DNA of 64,000 nucleotides, taken from Symsagittifera roscoffensis. Taxonomy: Eukaryota > Xenacoelomorpha > Acoela > Convolutidae. This document shows positions 24,801 to 36,800 of the stretch, piece after piece. The notes beneath the pieces are model-generated. The model made no database searches, had not been told where the DNA came from, and was given only the letters and a program-made list of their open reading frames with translations. The translations under genes were made by a program, and so were the position numbers. Where the stretch lies: NCBI RefSeq assembly GCF_963678635.1, contig NC_087063.1, forward strand, positions 848,287 through 912,286, written 5' to 3'. Positions within the stretch are counted from its first letter, which is position 1, and each line of letters starts with the position of its first letter.

Positions 24801-27800
24801 AACACTAAAAGAGATCTATTACACGTACGTCCAAAAAACTTCCAAGATTTTCATTCATGATTCTCCTCATCAAAAACAAAATTTCCTAAATTTAATTGCT
24901 TGTCACATTCATCACCCATCTCAACTCTGGAATGAAAAAATTGATAATGACTAACATTTAAATTTCAAAAACACGATAATACAAAATTATTAAGGTAATT
25001 TACAATTTATTAAAAAAACATCGAGTCCATGTTCCGTATGCAAATGCTTTTCTTTCTGCACAGTGAAGAGTATTTGCATGACGAAATGGGTAGTTGCTAC
25101 ACCTCCAATCATATTCTTCATCTTTGAAAATCAAATTCTGAACTTTTGGACGTGCGTAGTCATCCAAGTTTGTAACCTTTGTTTCCAAAATTTGTGACAG
25201 AATTTTACATTTTTCATAACCTTTTGCAAAAAACTCCGTTTCTGGAGCTTTTAGTTTTTTCAATATTTTTTCAAGCTCAGTATATTTTTCATGGCCACTG
25301 TTCCAATTGATTCCATGAAGATGCTTCGTACACCAAGCAGACTGAGATGTAGCTTTGAATTTTTTGGGAGGAAGAAAGGAATATCCCACAGTTTGTCCAT
25401 TTTGATAAACTCCTAACTCTTTAACTATTTTGTTTTCAATACACTCAATATCCAAAACAACTAGACTCATGATGCTTACTGTTTTCGCTGAAAATTTTTG
25501 TTAGAATAACTAACAATCGAACAATGCATATACTGATGAAGCAAAAATTTTAACATATAAACAGAAGATTAATCCAGTCACGTGACCAAGAAAACAAGAA
25601 CTTGGAAATCTAGGTAAAACATAACAATAACCAGGTCCCTTATAAGTAGTAGAATTCACAGATCCAGCTGCATCATGTAAAATTGCATGAAGTCTGAAAA
25701 TTTTTGAATTTGCAAAAAAGTAATTCATACAAGAATTTCCGTATCCAATTAAACCCCCAAAAGGAAATTTTTGGTCCATTTCTTTCAAATTTATGTTTGG
25801 GTCCAAAACAATACAGGTACAAAGAAAGTAATTTTTTCTTTTTGTATTTGATGAAAAGTCATGCTTTATCAAATCAAAATTTCTGAGAACTTCATTCAAT
25901 TTCTGAACGTTCATTTTCTACAGTGCATTCGTCAATAATGATACAAGTTTTTTTGAATGTTTCTACATAAGACAAAACTGAGGGGATAAAATCAACCAAA
26001 TTATCATACTCTTTTTTTTCCAACTGAAAATTCTGATTGTTCTTCCAAGTGTTTCTTTTTCTACGATACTCTATAATATCTATTTTTTTAATATCTGAAC
26101 GATAACTTAGAAAAATTTTTCGTCTTCCATTATGCAAAGTCCACTCAAATTGCGAAATTTGTGATTCTGTATCCAAATCTTGCAATTTTGGTAAATTTTG
26201 AGATTCCAAAACTGTTAGTGACAATTTCTGGGACTTTTCTTGTAAGACGATATGAAAAAGTCCCAATTTATTTTGAAGCTTTAAAACAAGATTTCTGGAA
26301 AAACCAATGTTCCAACTCATACTGCTCAGCTCAAAGAAGTTTTAAAAAATGATTCAAGAAGATGAATATTTGAATTACATTACTATAATAACATCACTCA
26401 ACAACAAAATTATTGAACATTAAAGTTCTCAACAAACATAAAATCTCCCAAGACTTGGGCAAGTTCTTTGAATTCGTTCAAAGTATAGTTGACATAGGCA
26501 ACTTGCTTCAAGACTTCGTTCTCCTTTGCAGTGAAGAGTCGAATCTGAATGTAGGGTGGCTTGTTCACACTGTACTTCTTGATTGTGACACACACCCTTC
26601 TCTTCTTGTATGTTGCTACGTCATACACCGCATGACAGTTCGCAAGTTCCTGCTCCATGGTTGAGTCTTTGTCAGAATAGGGTTCCAATACAGGAACGAG
26701 TCCAAGGTTGTCAGCATCGTGAATAACAGTATTCCGTATTGCTGATATCCTTTCCCCTTCTTTTTCACCAAGATAGACTTGCTGGGTTTTTTCGAATTGT
26801 CCAGATTCATTTTTCTTTAGCAATTGGAAGCAAGGTTCAGAGTAAATTTTTCCGTTGTAGGGTTTTTGGGACCAAGAAAATCTCCCAATCCTTTTTTGGT
26901 TCTTTGCAAATTCAATATAGTTGGGAAGGATATCTTTTCGTAAATACATTTTTGATTCAAGATTCAGAACCAACTGATCAGTAGTAGATATTTCAAAATA
27001 ATGATATTTGTAAATTTATAGAAATTAGGAAATCTAGATGACTCACTGTACAATCCATATAAGGTATTTTTTTACCTTATATGGAATACTGAGTAGGTGA
27101 TGATTCAAATATGGACATTGCGTAGGTGATGTAACTACTATATAAGCAATTCAAAATAGATAAAAATCATTTTCAACAAGTAATCGGTGATGGCATCTGC
27201 TATGTGTCAAGCATATCCCACTTTTTATTCGGACTACAATGCAAAATCTCTTTTTATCTATGTCTCAGAAAACTTTTATAAAAAATTTATTGTCACCCAA
27301 GACTACTGTGTATCTAACCATTCATCATTCTGCCCAGTTGAAAATTGCAAATTTCACTAGGTATTAATCGGATCATCACTCGATCAGATTTTGCAAAGAT
27401 TAGATAAATATCATTTCACTTATCGAATTGTTGACTGTATATATATACTTTATACAAACACAGATTTTATTTCAATATTATTTCATCAAGAGGTGAAGTT
27501 TTCAATCAATTGAATCGTGCAGTCAAACACAACTTGAAATGTAGAATACCGGAAAAATTACCCAGTGTTGCAAAGAAACGACTGCTGCGAAAAAAATTCA
27601 AAAGACATTATCTCAGTTCTGCTCAGAAGATTGCGTCCACTCAGACTCTTGGATCAGCTTTTTTGGAAAGGATTCGAAAAGTTCAAAACTCAAAGTATGA
27701 GACTGACTTGTTGAAAATTGTTGATTGTTTTATTGATGGTTTTGGTACTGTAAATAGTGAACGTATCAATTTTTCCATTAATAATTGAATATTTGTTAAT

Positions 27801-30800
27801 AAAAATCTTGTCAAAATTGTTTATATTTAAAGCAAGAGTTTTTTCGCAAGATGCAAATTTTCGTTTGATTTTTTCAACACGTTTGCAAAAATTTAATTAA
27901 ACTTTTTTACAAGATGCAAAAATAGTTTTGATTTTTTCAACAAGTGTGCAAAAATTTTCAACAAAATTTTGTGTTAGATGCAAGTTTTTTCGTGATTTTT
28001 TTGAAAACAAATGCGCAAAAATCTAACTAATTTTTTCTTATTCATTTGCAAAAATTGCAAAAATTTTTTGTAAAAAAATTGTTAAATTAATGCTAAAAAT
28101 TTTTCATAATTGCTGACTTTGAGTACTATTCCCTATCTTAATACATTGTTTTTCCAATTTTTTTGATCAATCTACATGCAAAAAAGAGATTTTTTTTATG
28201 ATCAAAATCAAAACAAAGATTTTCATTTTATTTAATTATTAACAGTGTAAGAAAATCTTCTTTCAGTTTTCTTTAAAATGCGAAAATATTTAATGAAATT
28301 TTTCTTAATTTGCGAGATTTTCTTTGATTTTTTTAACAAGTGTGTAAAAAAAATTATGAAAAGTTTTGCATGGTGCAAAAATTAATGTAAAGTTCTTAAC
28401 ATGCTTGCAAAAATTGGTTCAATTTTTTTACCATCTTTCTAACAAAATTCTATAAAAGTATTTACCAGATGCATAATTAGTTTAATTTTTACCAAATTTT
28501 TACCATTGAAATTTCTTAATTAACTTTTCTATGATCTCTTTGTTCTATGATCTCTTTGTTCTTATCTCTTGAAAATTTTTTTACTAGATACAAAAAAATT
28601 AAATTACAAAGCACAAGACAGTAGCCAATTTATTTACAAATCAAAGAGCTGTCGAGCAGCTGAGTTCTCAAAGTTTTCCAAGTTCTCAGTGGAGCGCAAA
28701 GCTGGTCTTGCGTCCATCACTGGTGGTTGTCTTGGTGATTCGCTGACTGGAGTTCTTGGCTCAGAGAACCCCTCATCCTCTTCGATGGTAATTGGGTTGT
28801 CCACAGATCCCTCTTCCCAAGCAAAGAGGAAATCGTCGAATGGTTGGGCTACATATCTAGAGTCAGGAATTTCGGGGTAGTTCATTCCCACATGCTCGGC
28901 CACTTCCTCCATCATTTGCATTTCTCCAAGTTGATTCTCTGTAGGAGGTACTTGCGTTATATGATGATCGTTGAAATCCCTTCGCATCACTTCCACCATT
29001 TGCCAGACTTGGATTGGGATGTCCATTCGTGCCAGAAAAACTCCACAAACTCGCACTTGGATTTGTACTAAATCAACCGAAAATTCCACCGAGAACATAA
29101 GGTTGTTGTTTTGTACTGAGAAGATCATTTTGAGCAATAAGATGAATAAGTGATTAAAAACAAGATTTAAAGTTGAGAGGGTAAAAGTTGACTGTGGTTA
29201 AGTTGAAATTATTGTATTTAGAGCTGAGAGAGGAGGTAGTTGACGGTAGTTAAGTTGAAAATAAAATGATTTTTAGTTAAGAGAGAGGGGTACCTTCAAC
29301 TGGAATGTGTGGGTTTAACCAATCAGAATGGATTTTCCTTATTTGGATTGTAGTTGTGTCCAATCAGATTTTAGTTTCCTTTTATGGAACTCTTATAGAA
29401 AACTCGTGTCCAATTGGAAACAAAGCTCCATTTTACATATTGTCGTTTCCAATCACAAAAATGTTCATTTTTGTTCAAGTTGTCATATCCAATCAGAGGA
29501 ACCTTTTAAGGATTTAAGTCTTCCAAATAAGTAAAAATATACACAAAAGCAATCGCAAAAATAAATGACCAAAAGTTGTTTGCTGTAAAAATAAGAAATA
29601 TTGCCGATATAAGTAACAAAAGAAGAAAAATTAATAAAAGTAGCATCTTTGCTAGTCTTCTCATCAAGTTAACTGAATTTTTTGTATATAATCGATGAGA
29701 AATTGCTGATTTTTCAGCAGATATTCAAGTTCTTTAATTTTGATGTAGATTTGAGATGATAACTCAAAGTTGATGAATTTTTCAAAGCAAATCTCTGGAA
29801 ATCTGATACCAAACCTGATCATGCAATATTTTGAACTTTGAAAGTCCTTAAAAAAATGGAGGAATAAAGAACTTTGCTGGGGAGTTTTAACAAATTTGGG
29901 AGTTGGATATGGAATAAAAAGAGTCTTTGAAATATTATCGTACGATTTTTTTAATCAATTTCAAATTTTCTAAAAAAAATATAATTTATTTTCTAGTCAA
30001 GTGTAACTCAGCTGTAAGTTTATAGCTTTGATACGCAATATGTGAATCAAAAGTAAACTCTTTGATTGAGTAAGTTTCTCTAAAGAGACCTTTACTTAGC
30101 CGGAGAACTCTATTTTGGACAACATAAACGTCCAAAAAATTGTGAAAAAAGTAAGAATCTACATCTATTTCATCAATAAGGAAATCACACGGAATATTTT
30201 CTTTTTTCTTGTAGAGTAATTCGAGGAAGTTCAAATGCTTTTTGATTGACATTCTTCAAAAATGAATATTTTGGATCCAAAGTTATGACTAGAAACAGCT
30301 TAGTTCTGATTGGTCGAGAATTTTTCTGGAAAATTCTAGAATTTTCCGAAAATTCTAGAACTTTCCGAAAATTCTAGAATTTTCCAAGGAATAACGTGGA
30401 GATGACGTCATTACCATAAAAGCAAAATTGCGTAGGTGGTGACATCACTTCTATTCAAAGACTGACGTCAATACCATAAAAGGAAAATTGCGTAGGCGGT
30501 GACATCACTTCTATTCAAAGAATGACGTCATTACCGTAAAAGGATTATTGCGTAGGCGTCATTGATAGTATAAATACACTTATTTTATTGGGTTAAATCA
30601 TTCATTTTGTTTGCCAATCAGAAACAGTCAACTGAATTTTACTTCAAATTTTACATTTCGTTACTTCACGAAAAGTAAGTATTTTCATTCAATTGGTACT
30701 TTAAGAATTTAAATTTGGAACATTTCAAAAGTCCCAATTTTTTTTAGATAATGCCTGCACTTAACCGAAATGAGAAAGTCAAATGTGAGGACTGCGGAAA

Positions 30801-33800
30801 CATGTTTACTCGAATAAACGCTGCCAGACATCAAAAAAGATGTGAAAAGCAGGAGGAATATAAGTGTTCCAAATGTCATTTTTATACAAAGAACAAGGAC
30901 GAGATGAACTATCATGTTGCTAAGAAACATGCTCCACCAAATTCCAAGCAATCAACGGTGTGTTCTTCTTGTGAGCAAGAGTTTCCGAGTTACTACTCTC
31001 TCCAGCAACATCGGAGAAAGGAACATGGAGTGAAACAACGGAAGCCAAGTGATACGGTAGCCGACTTGAGCAAAATTGTGGAGGATGAGGGGGAAGATGG
31101 TGAAAAATTGAAGGAGGAACTTGGTGCATGTCAACATTTTCTAGTGGATACGGAGATGGAAAATGGGAGAAATAAGGTATTTAACTTCCAAATGTCCCAG
31201 TTAGATACTAAAATAATTAACGAGAAACTTGAAGAAGTCTTCAACAAGCTCCATTCTGCAGCCAAAATCAACATTGCACTGGGTTTTGTTCTTCGAAATA
31301 TTGAGACTGGTGAATATCGATATTTCTACGCCCATGAAAACAATACTCTGTTTGAAAAATCCCACTTACTTTGTACGAAAGCGGATTTGATAACAATCCA
31401 AGGAAAAGTAGAAAAATTTGATATTGTGGAGCAATGTACCCAAGAACGCCAGAACACAAAGTGGCGATTCAAGTTGATTACTAACGTTACAATTTTTGCT
31501 GCTTTGCTGAAAAACATCCCCATGGGATGTCCGGACTCTGTCTTACCCGAACCTTTATTACGACATACGCAAGTGAATTGTCTTTTATCTAACAAAGACA
31601 AGGAACCTTACAAAGATCATTTGTGTCTTTTCCGCGCATTGGCCATGTACATGAACGGACACAATGATCTCGACACTCACACCTCCAGATATTTTACAGA
31701 ATTCATAACAAAATCTGGTTATGATCCTAAGAATTTTTGTGGAGTTTCCGTTGAAGACTTACCTGTTGTCGAGGAAATAATTGAACGCAACATCTTTATT
31801 TACGATTTTGATATTCAGGAGGGAGAATATGTGGGAGAACTAGCACGAAGAAGTATAACAATCATATTATTCATACAAAGGATATAGATAGCTTCTTTAA
31901 GTGTTTCCGGTGCCCTAGTTGTGATAGTTTCTTCAAAAGATCCGAGTTTCTCAACAAACATCTTCTGAGATGTAAGGATCGTGTGAAACATATTTACCCA
32001 AAGAACGTATATGAGCTTCGCAAAACCTTGTTTGAAAAGCTAGAAGGATTCAATCTTCCAGTTTCCGATGATAAAAAACTCTTCAAAAACCTAGCAATTT
32101 TCGATTTTGAGTCGATATGTGTTCCTACAGAAGAACTAAAAGAAACACAAACTACTACCTGGATAGGAAAACATGTTCCTATTTCAGTATCTATATCATC
32201 GAATCTGATTGATGAACCCATCTTCTTATACAACAAGGATCCACAGAACTTGATAATTGATTTTGTATCCAACCTCGAGCTGTTGGCTGAACAAAGTAAG
32301 CTAGAAATGAGAAAAAAATTTCAAGATATTGAAGTAGCTGTCAATGAAAGAATGAAGAAGATCTTTGATCAGCTAAACGAACGTGGTAAAAATTATTCAA
32401 GTAACAAATTCGAGTACGAAGACGAATGCATTGAAGATTCGGAAGAAGCAGATATGTCAACACAATTTTTGCGAATTCAGAAAAATCAACTCATCGATTT
32501 GAAACAACATCTGGAGAGATATATAAATACTTTACCTGTTTTTGGATTTAACAGCGGTAGATATGATTTAAATTTGATCAAGTCCTACCTAATCCCCTAT
32601 TTGATTCGCGATAAAGAACAAGAAACATCCGTCATCAAAAAAGCAAATGATTTTATATCTTTCAAGTTTGGAGATGTACAATTTCTTGACATTATGAAAT
32701 TTCTGGGTGGAGCAACAACTCTGGACTCATTTCTCAAAGCTTATAAAGCTAGTGAAACAAAAGGATTCTTTCCTTATGAGTGGTTTGACAACCCTGACAA
32801 ACTTGATTTTCCAGGACTGCCCCCATATGAAGCATTTTTCAGTAAACTTAGAAACAACAATCCTCTAGACAAAGACTTTACTGATTATGAAAAACTGAGG
32901 AAGAGTGGACTTGATGAACAGCAAGCACTGAAAAAGCTTCAAATCAAGACTGTACCCCCATCTGGACTAGATAATTACAGTTACTTACAACAAACTTGGC
33001 AGAAAAACGGAAGATATGTTGAAACTTGGATGTACACTTCCAAATCTAGCAAACATATGTCTACACAAATCTACAAATTACAAGTTTTATCCATTTTGCG
33101 AAAGTGATAAAGATTTGTGTGAAAAAATACGAGAAGACATGACCGGTGGACCTTCGATTGTGTTTACTCGAAAAGCTGTTGTGGACGAAACCTTTATCAG
33201 AGATTCATCAAATATTTGTAAGTCAATCGTTGGAATTGATGCGAGCCAGCTTTACCCCTATTCAATGTGTCAAGATATGCCAACAGGACTGTATACGAGA
33301 TGGGAGTTTGACACTGATATGCAGAAATTCAAGGCTAGACATAATCGAACTCGCAACTTTGAGAATATGCTCATGTCTTTCTATCAAGAATCAAGACCAG
33401 AATGTAAAATTGAGAGCTTTTTTACATCTGGAAAACAGAAGAAAATTGACTGTTTTAATGTGGACGGTTATTGTGATCACTGTAAAACAGTATTCGAGGC
33501 AATGGGTTGCTACTATCACTTTTTTTCTTGTCAAGAAACTCGTCCCTCCTTAACAGAACAGGATATTGAGCGAGGAAACAAGAAGAGAGAAATGGATGAT
33601 ATGCGACGAGAATACATTAAAGAGAAAGGATACAAAGTGGAAGAAATGTGGGAAGGTGACTGGTGGGAAAGTTTCAAAACCGATGAAAAGATCAAAAATC
33701 ACGTCAGAACCCACTTTCCCAATAAAAGACCTCTTTCTACAGACTCACTTCTAGCAAAAATAAAAGATGGATATCTTTTTGGCTACGTTCAGTGCGACTT

Positions 33801-36800
33801 AGTTGTTCCAGATGAACTGAAATCGAAATTTGCGATTTTTCCTCCAATTTTAAAAAACACTGAGGTTGGAAGAAACGATATTGGTGACTATATGAAGAAT
33901 TATGCTATTGAAAATGAAATGTTGAAACATCCACAGAGAATGCTTATATCTAGCTTCAAGCTAGAAAATGGAACAGTTATAACTCCTCTCTTCAACTTTT
34001 ATTTGGAATTTGGTTTGCAATGCACCAAAATTTATCGTTTTGTTGAATATTCTCCTCGGAAATGCTTTAATAATTTCGTTCAGTCAGTGGTTGATGCAAG
34101 AAGAGAAGGAGATGAAAACCCTCTATCAGGAGTTGTAGCAGAAACAATGAAGCTCTTGGGCAATTCCTCCTATGGATATCAGATCATGGACAGATCCAGG
34201 CATACAATCACGAAGTATCTGAACGATGAAAAAACTCACAAGGCAATCAATGAACCACTGTTTAAGAGACTTAACACAGTTGAGAAGGACTTATATGAGG
34301 TGGAGTTATTGAAGTCAACCATTGAGCACAGAGAACCCATCATCGTTGGTTTTTTCATACTTCAGTATGCAAAGCTGAGAATGTTGGAACTCTACTACAA
34401 CTTCTTTGACAAGTTCTGTGATGTAAATAATTTTGAAGAGTTGGAGATGGACACAGACTCACTTTACTTGGCACTTGCAGAAGAAAATTTGTACGATTGC
34501 ATCCAACTAGATAAGAGAGCTGCTTGGGAAAAAATGAGGGAGAGTGATTGCAGAGATTCCTTCAAGGCGGATGCAAAATCCAATTTCTTTCCTCAAACCT
34601 GTTGTAGTATCCATAAAAAACATGATAAGCGGGAGCCGGGACTTTTCAAAGAAGAATTTAGGTGCACAGAAATGCTCTGTTTATGTAGTAAGACATATTG
34701 CTGCTATGACAACAAGTCAGACAAATTCAAATTTAGCAGCAAAGGATTGAATAAGCGGGTTCTAGAAGACTCTGGAGATGGACCTTTAGCAAAGTATAGG
34801 AGAGTGCTTGATGAAGCAATTAATCTTACATCTACTAACAGAGGATTCAGAACTATAAATCATATGGTGGCCACATATGAACAGACAAAGAAAGAACTAA
34901 GCTATTTTTATCCAAAAAGACAAGTACAAGATGATGGAATTCATACAAAACCACTGAACTTATAAGAACTGATCTGGTTAAGTAAACTTATTCATGATGT
35001 TGTATTATATTGGCTTTATGATGTTAAAATGTAAAATGTTGCGGTAAACTTGTTATACAATGCAGTGATTTATATACTTTCTTTGTAATTTAAACTTTTT
35101 TCTCGGAAACTTGCCTTTTTTCGAAGTCTCTGTAGGCTTCAGCATTGTTTCAATTAGATAGAAAGTAAAATTATCGTTTCAATTAGATAGAAAGTAAGAT
35201 TATTTAATAAATTACGTCAAATAATAGCTAACCTTATCGTTTTTTGAAGTTTTTTTGAAATTTTTTTCATAAAAATTTACCCAAAAACTCTTACCATTGA
35301 CTTACCATGCACCAAAAAACTAAATACATAACCTTTATTCTACACGTAATTAACTATTAACTGTTCCCAATTAGATAACGCGCGCCAAAAACTTTGCGAA
35401 AAAAAAAAACATTTCCACACAAAAACCAAAAAAATTACGTTTTTCTTTATCTTACCATCACACTGAAACCTTACCATCGGTATTCCCTATCTTAATACAT
35501 TGTAGACTCTATACCCAATCTTAATACATAGCATGGAAGACCCGAAGTCTATAACGTATCTTAATACATAGGGTCTTCCATGCCCCCCCCCCCCCCCCCC
35601 CCACTTAACCTCCAACATCTACTACTATCGTGAAACTAATTGGTTTATTACTTTTTACATCTATCTGAAATACATTGTAGAGCGCAATTTGCTTAATTTA
35701 TAGCAGATCAATTTGAATCGAATGTATTTCTAAAGGCATTAACTAATGCTTCAATAAGTATGAATACGCGTCTGTCTTGGTTATTATAGCATTTTAAAAA
35801 ATTTTCCTGAAAAAAAAACAAACAGAATCACCAAGACTTATTTAAGAATCTTCACTACGTTGATTGACTCTTGAAAACAATAAAATACTAATTACGTGCA
35901 CTTCGATTATAATAACGATTTTTTTCAGGATTTAAATTAAATTAAAATGAAGGTCAAAACGATCGAAAATTTACTAAATTGTGCTAAATTTTGTAGTTTT
36001 CCCGAGTTTATGATCAGCAATCATAAACATATTTGAATGATTTACAGTTCAATCTTCATTTTCGTAGCTGAAAAAAAATTGTTTACCAATTTAAACAGCA
36101 ACTGTGGGTTTAATGAGGCCGTATAGTGGAATGGAGTGATGACTCACCATCTGCGCCAAAAGGGGCCCAGCCTTCGTCCAGTCCGTCATCACAGTGGGCC
36201 ACTCCGTCACACACCCACTCCCACGGAATGCACTCCTGCAACACGTAGACATCAGACTTCTTCCATTATAGCCCCCTCTCCCATTCCGCGCACAACATGG
36301 TAACCCATTGCTAGCAACTTATAGCACCCCGTAATAGAAAAAGCAAACCTCGAGGGAAGGTTTGATCGAAAGGGTAGGTCAATTTTTTTCTACAAAATTC
36401 GAAAAGTTGACCTCGTAAGAAGGGAGGGGGGCGGGTGTTGATGGCGTCTAAAATATTGAGCTGCACTTTTCTGTAACATGGGTGGGGCAATAATGGAAAA
36501 AAGCCAACCCAGGTTAGAACTTGTGGAATTCGTAAGCCAGACATAATTTAGACTAGCTTAATAGCCCAGTTGAGTTGTTATTAGCCAAAAATCAAAATGA
36601 CAAACGTCCAATGCTAAAACACACATTTTTCCCTATAACTCAGGAATTTGAACCCCTCATCACCCAAAGGGTCCCCGTTTGCTATTATATTACGACATTC
36701 ATTTTCGGTCGACCGATCCTAAAATGTTCCTAGAGGAGTCTTTGGCGCTTATATCTACTAACTTTGAGGGGGAGCGCACGCCAAAAAAACGCGATTTTTT

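Larger units (their letters stand above)
18470..35626. mobile_element. complete Maverick/Polinton DNA transposon
   Basis: 17,157 bp with terminal inverted repeats. It begins AGTAGTAGATG, ends in the complement and is flanked by the 6-bp duplication ATCGTG (18464-18469 and 35627-35632), all as known for Polintons. It encodes the family set: protein-primed PolB, retroviral-type integrase, adenain-like protease, FtsK/HerA-like ATPase and jelly-roll capsid proteins. It lies in intron 4 of the channel gene. Capsid-block reading frames are intact. Integrase and polymerase have frame breaks. Confidence 0.97.

Noticed and set aside
27055-27084. Rho-independent-type terminator hairpin
   Set aside because: The setting is a metazoan element between divergent genes. 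The CArG/TATA reading fits better than a bacterial terminator.
31851-31878. A short GT...AG segment that could be an intron at the first PolB frame break
   Set aside because: Only about 28 nt, too short for a spliceosomal intron. An indel is simpler.
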